Shown one piece after another: positions 16,676 to 26,460 of a stretch of 37,225 bases of DNA. Each line of letters begins with the position of its first letter. Position 1 is the stretch's first letter. The stretch lies in assembly GCA_905480225.1 (NCBI GenBank), contig CAJQPO010000034.1:1-37225 (forward strand). The letters are read 5' to 3'. The notes below the pieces were generated by a model, which searched no databases, was not told the DNA's origin, and was given only the letters and a program-made list of their open reading frames with translations. A program made the translations under genes and the position numbers. The stretch comes from an uncultured Flavobacteriales bacterium (GTDB lineage Bacteria > Bacteroidota > Bacteroidia > Flavobacteriales_D > Parvicellaceae).

Positions 16676-17518
16676 TTATTTCTTGTAAATGTTAATGAGT
16701 TCCTCGTATTTTTTATTTAAATCAACGTCTGTGATGGAAAAGGATTCAAGTTTATCCAATAATTCAATAATTGCTGTGTAGTTCACGGGCTTGGATTCTT
16801 CAATTTTCTCTATTCGTTCTAATAATAATTCTACTGAATTCTCACCTAGACCGTTATTTGTTTGCCGCAGTCTAAGCAAAAGTGCTAAGTCTTCATCGAG
16901 TTTTAATCTATGCCCAAACTGAAGAATAGTGGTTACCACTAAATGCTGACCTCCAATCCAATCTTTTTTATCGATTAATGTAGTTAAAGCCTCCGTATAC
17001 TGGATGGAGTCTGAAATTGACCAGTTAAGGCGAGGTGCCCAATTTGTTATGGTGTCCCAGCGAGCGCTATAATTAGGAACGGAATCTGGCTTTTCAAATT
17101 TGACACGTTGTTTTGAACGGAGCACCATCCATTTAATCTTTAAGGCAGGCCTATCTTTTACAATTTGATTTACCCTGAAACGCACATAATTAAATGCCAA
17201 ACTTGGGGCGCCGGAATAAAACTGTAATGCTATTAAGTGTGCAGAATCTGCAAGGGCAGCGTCTCCATTTTTAATTGCATTCATATCAATACCTTCTGTA
17301 TTAAGATGCAATAAGATGCTGTCAATATGAAAGATTTTAGCCTCAATTTTGTACTTATTCGTTGAATCCTTTTTTGATGCAATAGAATAGTAATATCGTG
17401 CTTGTTCATATTGTAACTGATTGGCATACTTTTCAGCTTGTCCTAATATTTTCAGCACCTCTTGACTAAAAGAGTACGAACTAAAGAAAACAAAAAACAA
17501 TAAATTTAGCTTAAGCAC
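16676..17518 (-). CDS. Exported protein of unknown function with TPR-like N-terminal helices
   Basis: A 280-residue protein with a signal peptide (MLKLNLLFFVFFSSYSFSQ). Residues 20-55 resemble a TPR unit (ILGQAEKYANQLQYEQARYYY), and the rest is mostly helical with alternating charged and aliphatic residues. No catalytic motif or family was recognised. The start overlaps the recQ stop by 13 bases, so it is probably translated from the same message, though an exported protein and a DNA helicase have no clear shared task. Confidence 0.65.
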   Translation of the reverse strand: MLKLNLLFFVFFSSYSFSQEVLKILGQAEKYANQLQYEQARYYYSIASKKDSTNKYKIEAKIFHIDSILLHLNTEGIDMNAIKNGDAALADSAHLIALQFYSGAPSLAFNYVRFRVNQIVKDRPALKIKWMVLRSKQRVKFEKPDSVPNYSARWDTITNWAPRLNWSISDSIQYTEALTTLIDKKDWIGGQHLVVTTILQFGHRLKLDEDLALLLRLRQTNNGLGENSVELLLERIEKIEESKPVNYTAIIELLDKLESFSITDVDLNKKYEELINIYKK

Positions 17519-19416
17519 AGTCGATTGAGTTTATCTAGTTTTATCTCTTGATTATCCAACAACCACTGTACCACTTTTATCAGTTCTTTTTCCTCAGATT
17601 TGTGCATTTTATTTTTCAGCTCTTCTAGTGTGTAGGATCGATGAAATAGAATTTTCTTTACCTGAATTTGAGCTTCATCAAATTTGGAGGATAGCGCAAC
17701 CTTTAACTTCTTCAAACAGATGTCACAATGCCCACAGAAACTCGATTTTTTTTCACCAAAATAATAAAGAAGTGTACTGCTTCTGCAACCATCGTTATTG
17801 GTTACATAATCAATCATTGCATTCATTTTTTCAAAAGCAAGTTTTTTTCTGTTACGATACTGATCCGGGGTAAAGTGCAATGCCTCTTGTCCAAGCCTTG
17901 GAGTGCAAAACGTCACTTCAGTCGCGCTGTTTCCAGGTTCATATTGAATTAAATCAATTTGTTTCAGGTAGGAGAGGCTTTGAATTAATTTTGATTTAGA
18001 GAGGCCTAATTTTTCGGCAATAAAATCTTCATTGATTACAACTAAGGCATCACAGATGTTACTGTAATTTCTAAGAAGCAAATGAAGCAAGGGCTTTTGA
18101 TTGGGCGAACTTTCTATAAATGCTAATAAATTAGCATGTTGCATCGTTATTTGAATTCGAGATGATTGGTACGCATTTTCAGACAGTTTAATGAAGCCAC
18201 TTAATTCTAGCAACTTTAGCGCATGTTGCAAACTTGTCATTTTAACCGATTGAAGATCTGAAAGGGAATTCATGTTTAATTGGAATGTTTCGTTTTCCCC
18301 TGCACCAATGGCCAACTGTAATTGATTGCAAATTCCTTGGTAGGTGCTTTTAACCATTTCTAGACTGGGAAATGAATCCGTTACTCGATCTCGAAGAAGA
18401 GAAACATCCTGATTGTGGAAGATTGTAAGGGCTTCAGCAAATTGACCATCTCGTCCTGCGCGTCCTGCTTCTTGAAAATAGGATTCAATGTTGTTTGGTA
18501 ATCCGTAATGAACTACAAAACGTACATCGGGCTTGTCGATACCCATGCCAAAGGCATTCGTAGCGCAAATAATCGAAACTTTATTGTTTAACCACTGCTC
18601 TTGTCTTTTGCTTCGTTCCTTATTGAGCAGACCAGCATGATAATAAGTAGCGGAAAAACCGTTTTGTGATAGCCAAGAAGCCATTTCTTGTGTTTTTCTG
18701 CGGCTTTGAAGATAAATTATGCCTGACCCTTTTCTTTTTCGAAGATATTTAAGCAACACATTTTCTTTATTCTCGAAACATACAATTTTGTAAGCCAGGT
18801 TTTTTCTGTTAAAGCTCTTTTGAAGCAAGTTCGTTGATCGGAATTGCAGTTGGTTTTGAATGTCAGCAGCTACTTTTGGTGTGGCAGTTGCAGTTAACGC
18901 AATGATTGGAATTTCTTTTCCTACCAAATTTCGCAACTCTTTAATCTGCAGATAGCTCGGCCTGAAGTCGTAACCCCATTGCGAAATACAATGTGCCTCA
19001 TCTACCGCGATTAGACTTACAGACATTTTATTTAATCGGTCCAGAAAAAGTTGCGATTGAAGACGTTCAGGAGAAAGATAAAGAAGTTTTAATTTACCAT
19101 AAACGGCATTGTCTAGTATTCGATCAACTTGGTGGTAGTGCAATCCTGAATAAATTGCTTCTGCGCGGATGCCTCTTTTTTTTAGTCCTTCAACTTGATC
19201 TTGCATGAGTGCAATTAGCGGTGAAATAACCAACGTTATTCCTTCGTTATATAATGCGGTTACTTGAAAACAAATGGATTTGCCTCCACCGGTAGGCAAT
19301 AGTGCAAGTGCATCTTTTTTTTCGATTGATTCTTGAATGACTTCGCGTTGCAAAGATCGAAAGGAATCAAATCCCCAGTATTTATATAAAATTTGCTCTG
19401 GTGTCAAGTGCCCCAA
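17506..19416 (-). CDS. recQ: RecQ family ATP-dependent DNA helicase
   Basis: A 636-residue 3'-5' DNA helicase acting in recombination and replication-fork repair. Helicase motifs in order: LLPTGGGKSICFQ (39-51, Walker A), AVDEAHCISQWGYDFRPSY (137-155, DEAH box and the aromatic-rich loop typical of RecQ), ALTATAT (motif III), GIIYLQSRRKT (motif IV) and FGMGIDKPDVRFVVHYGLP with QEAGRAGRDG (V and VI). A zinc-binding RQC region near 545-568 has four cysteines (CRSSTLLYYFGEK, CGHCDIC). No HRDC domain is visible at the C-terminus, as in many Bacteroidota RecQ paralogs, so it may be one of several copies in the genome. Confidence 0.93.
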   Translation of the reverse strand: MGHLTPEQILYKYWGFDSFRSLQREVIQESIEKKDALALLPTGGGKSICFQVTALYNEGITLVISPLIALMQDQVEGLKKRGIRAEAIYSGLHYHQVDRILDNAVYGKLKLLYLSPERLQSQLFLDRLNKMSVSLIAVDEAHCISQWGYDFRPSYLQIKELRNLVGKEIPIIALTATATPKVAADIQNQLQFRSTNLLQKSFNRKNLAYKIVCFENKENVLLKYLRKRKGSGIIYLQSRRKTQEMASWLSQNGFSATYYHAGLLNKERSKRQEQWLNNKVSIICATNAFGMGIDKPDVRFVVHYGLPNNIESYFQEAGRAGRDGQFAEALTIFHNQDVSLLRDRVTDSFPSLEMVKSTYQGICNQLQLAIGAGENETFQLNMNSLSDLQSVKMTSLQHALKLLELSGFIKLSENAYQSSRIQITMQHANLLAFIESSPNQKPLLHLLLRNYSNICDALVVINEDFIAEKLGLSKSKLIQSLSYLKQIDLIQYEPGNSATEVTFCTPRLGQEALHFTPDQYRNRKKLAFEKMNAMIDYVTNNDGCRSSTLLYYFGEKKSSFCGHCDICLKKLKVALSSKFDEAQIQVKKILFHRSYTLEELKNKMHKSEEKELIKVVQWLLDNQEIKLDKLNRLCLS

Positions 19417-19490
19417 TATCGTAAATCTGCTGTTAGTTTACTCAAAATTGTGTATATTCTTGAAGCTTTATTTTAATAAAAATAATAACG

Positions 19491-19521
19491 TTGTGAGAGT
19501 CTCTTATAATCGTTATCTTCA
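19491..19521 (+). promoter_or_regulatory. Putative promoter of the branched-chain aminotransferase gene
   Basis: TTG (19491-19493), a 20-base spacer and TATCTTCA (19514-19521), which matches the -7 consensus TAnnTTTG at all but its last two bases. A transcript from just after 19521 would have a leader of about 20 bases before ATG 19545. Confidence 0.42.
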
Positions 19522-19544
19522 CGCACCTTAAATTTAGCCATTAA

Positions 19545-20612
19545 ATGATATTAGATACACTAGAAATAGATCTTGAACTTGTTTCTCAAAGCAGATTGGA
19601 TGAAGTCGATTTCGACAATTTACCATTCGGCAGAGTGTTTTCTGATCATATGTTCATAATGGAATACAAAGATGGACGATGGTGCAAAGCTAAAATAGAA
19701 GGCTATAGGGCGCTTTCAATAATGCCTGCAATGTCAGTATTGCATTATGGTCAAGCTATATTTGAAGGGATGAAAGCGTATCGAAACGAACAAGGAGAGG
19801 TTTTGCTTTTTAGACCAGAACAAAATGCTAGAAGATTAAATGAATCTGCTAGAAGAATGTGTATGCCAGATGTTCCCGAATCTATGTTTTTGGACGGACT
19901 CAAAAAATTAATTGATTTGGATCGAGAATGGGTTCCGAAACAGGAGGGATCATCGCTGTATATTCGACCATTTATGGTTGCAACTGATGAGTATGTTGGA
20001 ATTCGCCCCTCTGACAGCTACGCATTTATCATTTTTACTTGTCCGGTTAACTCTTACTATACGGAGCCCCTGCATGTTAAGATTGAAGAAGAGTACACCA
20101 GGGCAGCTCAAGGTGGAACGGGTTATGCCAAAGCCGCTGGAAACTACGCAGCTTCTTTATATCCAGCTAAAATGGCTCAGGAACAAGGTTTTAGACAACT
20201 GATATGGACAGATGCTATCGAGCACAAGTATATTGAAGAATCGGGAACAATGAATGTCTGTTTTGTTATAGGTAACAAGTTCATTACACCAAAATCAAGT
20301 GATACCATCTTAGCGGGTATAACCCGAGATAGCGTTACTAAAATCGCCAGAGATTGGGGGTTCGAAATTGAAGAACGAAAAGTGACGGTTCAAGAAGTAA
20401 TAGATGCACTGAAAAACAATACGTTAATTGAGGCATTTGGTGCTGGGACTGCTGCAACTATTGCACAAATTGAGAGCATAACTTTTCGTGGGCAAAAGTT
20501 TGAATTGCCAACCAAAGAACATAGGAATTTTTCCAACAAGGTATATGCCTACTTAGATGACCTTAAAAATGGACGAGTTGATGATCCTTACGGTTGGACA
20601 ACGCGACTTTAA
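19545..20612 (+). CDS. ilvE: Branched-chain amino acid aminotransferase
   Basis: A 355-residue fold-type IV PLP enzyme that transfers amino groups between leucine, isoleucine or valine and 2-oxoglutarate. Family segments are VLHYGQAIFEGMKAYR (65-80), SLYIRPFM (137-144), the PLP lysine Lys196 in GYAKAAGNYAASL, EESGTMNV (231-238) and GAGTAA near 312. The length and the N-terminal extension fit the longer class II BCAT form. It appears to have its own short-leader promoter and no linked biosynthetic genes. Confidence 0.95.
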   Translation: MILDTLEIDLELVSQSRLDEVDFDNLPFGRVFSDHMFIMEYKDGRWCKAKIEGYRALSIMPAMSVLHYGQAIFEGMKAYRNEQGEVLLFRPEQNARRLNESARRMCMPDVPESMFLDGLKKLIDLDREWVPKQEGSSLYIRPFMVATDEYVGIRPSDSYAFIIFTCPVNSYYTEPLHVKIEEEYTRAAQGGTGYAKAAGNYAASLYPAKMAQEQGFRQLIWTDAIEHKYIEESGTMNVCFVIGNKFITPKSSDTILAGITRDSVTKIARDWGFEIEERKVTVQEVIDALKNNTLIEAFGAGTAATIAQIESITFRGQKFELPTKEHRNFSNKVYAYLDDLKNGRVDDPYGWTTRL

Positions 20613-20668
20613 ATAACCGCATCTGTAATCCTTTCAATTTGAAGAAATTTTGTGGATTTGAATCAATA

Positions 20669-22030
20669 ATGCATCTTAGATTCATGTTTCGTAATTTGAT
20701 CTGGATCATTCCATTTATTCTTCCTTTTCAGCTTTTTAGCCAAACCCATATTATTATAAAAGGCAAGTTAAAGGATGAAGTAGGAGATGTAATTCGGACT
20801 AATGTGCGCATCTCTCAGATTAAATCTCCTCAGTTTTTCACCCATTCCGAAAATTCGGGAACATTTATATTGCCCTATGACTATGCTGGTGACGAAAATG
20901 ATGGAATTTTAATCCATTCTACCTGGTTTCAAGATAAAAGAATAAAAATCACAAAAAGGCAAGTAAAACGTACAATTGAGGACACACTTTATTTAACTAT
21001 ACAATTGCCTTACATTACTTTAGAAGGCCCAGTAATAAAACGCGAGAAAGCGCCAGACATAGTCTTTGGTGATCCCGTTCTGGGTGTTCATGATTTCGAA
21101 TTGCATCAGGATAAGTTAGTGCTACTAACGTTTGAAAAAAGTATGAGGAAGGGAGCTGAAATTGCACTGGCTAACGAAAAAGAGATTATTTCGCGATTAC
21201 CTGTGCCGGGAACAGCTGTAAAACTCTTTAAAGATTATTTAGATCGAATATTCGTCATATGTAAAGAACAAGTATTTGAATGTTCAATTGGGAAGGATAA
21301 CATAGTATTAAACATGGTGGATCGGGAGGTGTTTTATGAACGGATTTGGTTGGTGATTGATACGCTAAGTAATCAGTTTTACTATTCAAATATTAATGAA
21401 CTTTATCCGGCTTTTGAATACTTCACTCAAAAATTTACAGACACCTTAAGTAATCGGTTTCATCATGTTGAAAACGAGTTAATTATGGATTTGTACCGAG
21501 CGGAATACAAGTACGCTTCAGGTCAAGAAAAACTATGGGCCGTACGAAAGGAAATGGCAACGGGAATCGACAAAGAAATATGGATGGGAGCGAAGTACTT
21601 TACCAACAGTATTTACTATAAGGTTCCCTATGCACCCCTTTTTATTCAAAATAATCAAGTGCTTATTTTCGATCATTATCAGGACTATTTATTTAAATAC
21701 GATGTGAATAATCAGGTAATCGATTCGGTTCCTATTTATTACCATAAACTAACCCGACCGGTTAGGTGGGAGCAACCCTTAATAGCTGATGAAATCACAG
21801 AAGAGGTTTACAGCCTATTTATGAAACAAGGTCATTTTCAACTCAAAAAAATAAATACGGAAACAGGATTTACTTCAACAGCATTCCAGGTTTACTATAA
21901 ATTTGTTGAAGCAATAAAGATTGCAAATGGATTTGTCTATTATATTTATAGACCCTATGAATCTGCACAGGAGCGATTTATTTATCGAGAAAGTATAAAA
22001 ACACAAAACGTAGATCCAGTTACAGATTAA
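20669..22030 (+). CDS. Conserved envelope protein of unknown function with N-terminal beta-sandwich and propeller-like body
   Basis: About 453 residues. A signal peptide (FRNLIWIIPFILPFQLFSQ) is followed by a short regulatory-like beta domain (IIKGKLKDEVGDVIRTNVRIS and on), then a body rich in paired strands with aromatic residues (for example DKLVLLTFEK, RIFVICKEQVF, NQVLIFDHYQDYLFKYD) that suggests a beta-propeller. No catalytic residue stands out and no function is assigned. The frame opens 75 bases earlier inside ilvE, but ATG 20669 (or 20684) sits directly before the signal peptide and is preferred. It follows ilvE by 56 bases on the same strand. Confidence 0.72.
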   Translation: MHLRFMFRNLIWIIPFILPFQLFSQTHIIIKGKLKDEVGDVIRTNVRISQIKSPQFFTHSENSGTFILPYDYAGDENDGILIHSTWFQDKRIKITKRQVKRTIEDTLYLTIQLPYITLEGPVIKREKAPDIVFGDPVLGVHDFELHQDKLVLLTFEKSMRKGAEIALANEKEIISRLPVPGTAVKLFKDYLDRIFVICKEQVFECSIGKDNIVLNMVDREVFYERIWLVIDTLSNQFYYSNINELYPAFEYFTQKFTDTLSNRFHHVENELIMDLYRAEYKYASGQEKLWAVRKEMATGIDKEIWMGAKYFTNSIYYKVPYAPLFIQNNQVLIFDHYQDYLFKYDVNNQVIDSVPIYYHKLTRPVRWEQPLIADEITEEVYSLFMKQGHFQLKKINTETGFTSTAFQVYYKFVEAIKIANGFVYYIYRPYESAQERFIYRESIKTQNVDPVTD

Positions 22031-22060
22031 TAGAATCAAAATATAAAGTGTCTTTCGGTT

Positions 22061-22573
22061 ATGGAAATAAGATTAGCGGTTGAATCAGATAAAGATGCCT
22101 TGGTTCCTATGGTGAATGAAGTATACTATTCCTCAGAACAAGATTTTTGGAAAGATGGCTACTATCGATTAACCGAAAACGACTTTGATAACTATTTAAT
22201 GAATGGTTGGCTTTACGTATTGATGGAGTCCAAGAAATTGATTGGATGCGTGTTATTAAAGCAGGTAGAGCCCAAAGTTTCATCATTTTCTATGCTCGTC
22301 TGTCATCCTGAACATCGAAAACAAGGCATTGGTAATCGATTGGTGAAATTTGTAACCGAAACAGCAATTCAAAGAGGCAATACTTCAATGAACTTAGAAA
22401 TATTATCTCCAAAATACTGGGAACACAAGGAAAAAATATTTCTAAAGAGTTGGTATATGAATATGGGATATCAGTTAATTAAGGAAGTTGATTTCAAAGA
22501 TTATTATCCTGATCATATGGCTTTTATGCGGTGTGAATTGGTGTTTTCGTTATACAAAAAGAGTTTAATTTGA
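22061..22573 (+). CDS. GNAT family N-acetyltransferase
   Basis: A 170-residue protein with the GNAT fold. The acetyl-CoA pyrophosphate-binding motif A is VCHPEHRKQGIGNRLVKFV (about 84-102) and a downstream strand ends in a hydrophobic MNLEIL segment. GNAT enzymes acetylate small amines, antibiotics or protein termini; the substrate here is not evident. It lies 30 bases after the preceding envelope-protein gene and 35 bases before the fusion gene, all on the plus strand, so these may form one transcript. Confidence 0.85.
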   Translation: MEIRLAVESDKDALVPMVNEVYYSSEQDFWKDGYYRLTENDFDNYLMNGWLYVLMESKKLIGCVLLKQVEPKVSSFSMLVCHPEHRKQGIGNRLVKFVTETAIQRGNTSMNLEILSPKYWEHKEKIFLKSWYMNMGYQLIKEVDFKDYYPDHMAFMRCELVFSLYKKSLI

Positions 22574-22608
22574 ATGTGCGTGAAAGTTAACTGTATCTTG
22601 CAAGGACA

Positions 22609-24933
22609 ATGATTACTGGAACAATTATCAATGCTGCCGCAATTGTTGTAGGTGGATTAGTAGGCGTCTTAATTAACAAGGGTATTCCAGACAGAGTGTC
22701 TAATATTATATTTCAAGCATTAGGATTGTTTTCAATATTTTTAGGCTTGTCGTTAGCATTCAAAACACAAAATAATTATTTAATTATTGCTTTGTCGCTA
22801 ATAATTGGTGGCGTAGTGGGAGAGCTGTTGCGATTAGAACAGGGAACAGAGAAATTGAGTAATCAATTACGAAACAAACTAAAAAATGCCAATCCGAAAT
22901 TTACAGAGGGACTGGTTATCTCTTCCATGATTTTCAGTATCGGCTCTATGGCTATTATTGGACCGATGAATGAGGCGTTGGATAACGATAGGACACTTAT
23001 TTTAACGAAGTCTATGATGGACGGTGTAACGGCCATTGCCTTGGCTGCGGCATACGGTAGAGGTGTGCTATTCTCTGCTGTGCCTGTTTTTATTATTCAA
23101 GCTGGGATTGGTTTAGGAGCGAAATGGGTAGAACCTTTCTTGTCTGATAATTTGATTAATGAATTAACGGCTGTTGGCGGTGTTTTAATTGTTGGTATAG
23201 GAATTACAGTACTAAACATCAAAAAAATTAAAGTAATCAATTTACTTCCTGCAATGCTATTTATCATTCCACTTTATTTCATTTCATGCGCTTTAGAGGA
23301 GGACGAAACGATAGACAAGGCTTCGAATCTGCCAACAAAAGGAATGGTTGTTTCAGCTCATCCAATTGCATCCGCAATTGGATATGAAATTCTGAAAAGT
23401 GGTGGAAACGCATTTGACGCTGCTGTTGGTGTTCAATTTGCCCTATCCGTTGTTTATCCTAGAGCGGGCAACATTGCAGGAGGTGGATTTGCAGTTTTTA
23501 GAGAAAGTGATGGTAGTTGTGGGGCGTTAGATTTTAGAGAAAAGGCTCCAATTAGTGCCACCAGGAACATGTATCTTGATGATAGCTCAAATGTTGTTGA
23601 AGGGTTATCTTCTTTTGGTCATTTATCAGTGGGTGTGCCAGGGTCTGTAGATGGCATGTGTCGATTGCATAGTAAATTAGGAAAATTGCCTTTTGACGAA
23701 GTCATACAGCCTGCAATAAACGTTGCACAAAATGGTTTTATACTAACGGAAAAAGAGGCAGCAAAATTAAATGCTTACCAACAAGATTTTACCGAAGCTA
23801 ATTCAGGTAAAATCCCTTTCGTTAGAGAGTTTCCATGGATAGCAGGAGACTCTGTTTTCTTGCCCAAATTAGCTGAAACACTAATGGCCATTAGGGATCG
23901 AGGCAGGGAAGGGTTTTATTCCGGTGATGTTGCCCGCAGTATTATTAATCAAATGGAAAGGGGAGCAGGCATAATTACAAAAAAAGATTTATTGGAATAC
24001 GAGTCTGTTTGGAGGAAACCGATTACTGGATTTTATAAGGGACATAAAATAATTACAATGTCACCACCATCCAGTGGAGGAATTGCATTGATGCAATTGC
24101 TTCAAGGAAGTAGTGAATTTGATTTTGAAGAAATGGGCCACAATACTTCAAAGTCGATTCATGTGATGACGGAACTAGAAAGAAGGGTTTATGCCGACAG
24201 GGCTACTTATTTGGGTGACCCAGAATTTGTGTCCGTACCCATGAAGATGTTGATGGACTCTAGCTATATAGCCTACCGAAACAGCTCAATTTCACTCCAA
24301 AATGCAACTTCTTCAGACAGTATTCGAGAAGGGTACGTAGAAAGAATTGAAAGCATGGAAACTACTCATTTTTCAATTGTAGATAAAAACAATAATGCGA
24401 TAGCGATTACGACCACCTTGAATGGAAATTTTGGTTCCAAGGTTTTCGTAGAAAATGCCGGCTTTTTTTTAAATAATGAAATGGATGATTTTAGCGCAAA
24501 GCCCAATGTTCCTAATCAATATGGACTAGTAGGTGCTGAAGCCAATGCCATTGAACCTGGTAAGCGAATGTTAAGTTCTATGACACCAACAATTATTGAA
24601 AAAGGAAACGAGCTATTTATGGTTGTTGGAACTCCTGGAGGAGCAACAATCATTACTTCAGTGTACCAGTCAATTATCAATGTAATTGATCACAAAATGA
24701 GTATTCAAGAAGCAATTAACGCTAAAAAAGTGCACCACCAGTGGCAACCCAATGTAATCACTTATGAGGAAAATGCTATCGATAGCCTTACAATTAACAA
24801 ACTAAGAGCTATGGGGCATACCTTGCAATCAACTCGTGCAATCGGGCGTGTTGATGCTATTTTAGTGGATGAAAACAACAAGTTTCAAGGCGCTGCTGAT
24901 CCACGTGGAGACGATGTTGTTGTAGGTTTTTGA
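22609..24933 (+). CDS. DUF554 membrane protein fused to a gamma-glutamyltransferase
   Basis: One frame of 774 residues joins two normally separate proteins. Residues 1-218 are a DUF554 integral membrane protein with about six helices (FSIGSMAIIGPMNEAL, TKSMMDGVTAIALA) and its usual terminal motif IKKIKVINLLPA (204-215). Residues from about 228 form a complete gamma-glutamyltransferase, which cleaves glutathione and gamma-glutamyl amides in the periplasm after self-cleavage. The nucleophile is Thr585 (ETTHFSIVD), and SPPSSGG (485-491), LSSMTPT (655-661) and GTPGG (674-678) line the active site. The joint (LFIIPLYFISC, Cys227) looks like a lipoprotein signal peptide merged with the last DUF554 helix, so the enzyme would be tethered, or freed if the lipobox is cleaved. 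No stop or frameshift mark is visible at the joint. Confidence 0.88.
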   Translation: MITGTIINAAAIVVGGLVGVLINKGIPDRVSNIIFQALGLFSIFLGLSLAFKTQNNYLIIALSLIIGGVVGELLRLEQGTEKLSNQLRNKLKNANPKFTEGLVISSMIFSIGSMAIIGPMNEALDNDRTLILTKSMMDGVTAIALAAAYGRGVLFSAVPVFIIQAGIGLGAKWVEPFLSDNLINELTAVGGVLIVGIGITVLNIKKIKVINLLPAMLFIIPLYFISCALEEDETIDKASNLPTKGMVVSAHPIASAIGYEILKSGGNAFDAAVGVQFALSVVYPRAGNIAGGGFAVFRESDGSCGALDFREKAPISATRNMYLDDSSNVVEGLSSFGHLSVGVPGSVDGMCRLHSKLGKLPFDEVIQPAINVAQNGFILTEKEAAKLNAYQQDFTEANSGKIPFVREFPWIAGDSVFLPKLAETLMAIRDRGREGFYSGDVARSIINQMERGAGIITKKDLLEYESVWRKPITGFYKGHKIITMSPPSSGGIALMQLLQGSSEFDFEEMGHNTSKSIHVMTELERRVYADRATYLGDPEFVSVPMKMLMDSSYIAYRNSSISLQNATSSDSIREGYVERIESMETTHFSIVDKNNNAIAITTTLNGNFGSKVFVENAGFFLNNEMDDFSAKPNVPNQYGLVGAEANAIEPGKRMLSSMTPTIIEKGNELFMVVGTPGGATIITSVYQSIINVIDHKMSIQEAINAKKVHHQWQPNVITYEENAIDSLTINKLRAMGHTLQSTRAIGRVDAILVDENNKFQGAADPRGDDVVVGF

Positions 24934-25079
24934 AACTTACTAAGCTTTATTAGGATGACGAAGTACTTGAATTTCAGATACCATTTCCAAAAAGAAATTA
25001 CCCTACCTGTTTTTGATCCTTATCCGAAACAAAATGATTAAACACCCTTTCAGCCTATACCGACAAAAGCAACGATTTG

Positions 25080-26366
25080 TTATCGCTTTGATAAAGGCAC
25101 ATAGTCTCTCTTAACAGCACCGGTATAGATTTGTCTAGGTCGGCCAATAGGATCTCCGTTATCTAGCATTTCTTTCAATTGTGCAATCCATCCTGGCAAT
25201 CTTCCTAATGAAAACATAACGGTAAACATTTCAGGTGGAATACCTAGTGCTCTGTATATAATGCCAGAATAAAAATCAACATTAGGATAAAGCCCTCTTT
25301 CAACAAAATACGAGTCTTCTAAAGCTATTTTTTCCAACTTCTTAGCAATATCCAAGACTGGATCCTTAACACCTAGCGCCTCTAATACTTCGTCACAAGA
25401 TTTTTTAATTATCGTTGCACGAGGGTCAAAATTCTTATAGACTCTATGGCCAAATCCCATTAATCTAAATGGATCTTCTTTGTCTTTCGCTTTGTTAATC
25501 CACTTATCTGTGTCGCCACCATCGTTCTTGATTGCTTCTAACATTTCAATCACAGCCTGATTAGCCCCACCGTGTAGTGGCCCCCATAATGCGCAAACAC
25601 CAGCGGAAATAGACGCATATAAATTGGCTTGAGATGACCCAACTATTCGAACGGTAGACGCGGAACAGTTTTGTTCATGATCTGCATGAAGAATCAATAA
25701 TTTATTCAGTGCTTTGGTAACGATAGGGTCTGGGAAGTATTCGTCCGTGGGCATCGAATACATCATGTTCAAAAAATTCTCACAGTAATTAAACTTGTTT
25801 TGAGGATAAATGAGCGGGTGTCGTTGGCTGTGCTTGAATGCCCAAGCAGCCATCGTTGGCATTTTTGCAATGAGTCTAATTATTGTTAAATCAAATGCTT
25901 CTTGAGATCGATTGGGATCCTGTGATTCCGGATAGAAAGTTGATAAAGAGCAGACCATTGCAGCTAACACTCCCATGGGATGGGCATTTACTGGATACGC
26001 TTGAAGAAATCCTTTCATTTCTTCGTGCACCAAAGTATGTTGCGTAATGTCGTTTTCAAATTTAGCAAGCTCCTCGCTTGAAGGAAGGTCTCCGTATATC
26101 AGTAAGAATGAAACTTCCAAAAAAGTGGCTTCCTCAGCCAATTGCTCAATTGGATATCCTCGATAACGTAAAACACCATTTTCTCCATCAAGAAACGTAA
26201 TAGCGCTATAACATGCACCCGTATTTTTAAAACCACGATCAATTGTAATGTGTTTTGATGCACCTCGCAGTTTCGAAATGTCTAATCCGTTTTCATTCTC
26301 AGATCCAGTTACAACTGGAATTTCGTGCGTCTCATTGCCTAAGATTAATTTGGCTGTTTTACTCAT
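25080..26366 (-). CDS. gltA: Citrate synthase
   Basis: A 428-residue type II (hexameric) citrate synthase that condenses oxaloacetate and acetyl-CoA at the entry of the TCA cycle. Active-site residues line up with the E. coli enzyme: His230 (HADHEQNCSAST), His265 (GPLHGGANQ), His307 (GFGHRVYKNFDPRA) and Asp364 (NVDFYSG). The N-terminal beta domain typical of Gram-negative enzymes is present. It is a single gene, with about 145 bases to the convergent fusion gene in which no clear terminator was found. Confidence 0.97.
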   Translation of the reverse strand: MSKTAKLILGNETHEIPVVTGSENENGLDISKLRGASKHITIDRGFKNTGACYSAITFLDGENGVLRYRGYPIEQLAEEATFLEVSFLLIYGDLPSSEELAKFENDITQHTLVHEEMKGFLQAYPVNAHPMGVLAAMVCSLSTFYPESQDPNRSQEAFDLTIIRLIAKMPTMAAWAFKHSQRHPLIYPQNKFNYCENFLNMMYSMPTDEYFPDPIVTKALNKLLILHADHEQNCSASTVRIVGSSQANLYASISAGVCALWGPLHGGANQAVIEMLEAIKNDGGDTDKWINKAKDKEDPFRLMGFGHRVYKNFDPRATIIKKSCDEVLEALGVKDPVLDIAKKLEKIALEDSYFVERGLYPNVDFYSGIIYRALGIPPEMFTVMFSLGRLPGWIAQLKEMLDNGDPIGRPRQIYTGAVKRDYVPLSKR

Positions 26367-26460
26367 GTTATGCTGACTAATTAAATTAATTTTTCTAAAG
26401 GCAATAAATATAATAAAGTAAATGGTAAAAAGGGACTAAAGAAATCTAATAAAAATAACT

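Noticed and set aside
17506-19416. RecQ as a truncated gene because no HRDC domain is seen
   Set aside because: Many RecQ proteins lack HRDC; the helicase and zinc-binding regions are complete and the C-terminus ends naturally.
25060-25085. Possible hairpin at the 3' end of the citrate synthase gene
   Set aside because: The AAGC/GCTT pairing has a mismatched interior and no T run, so it does not support a terminator.
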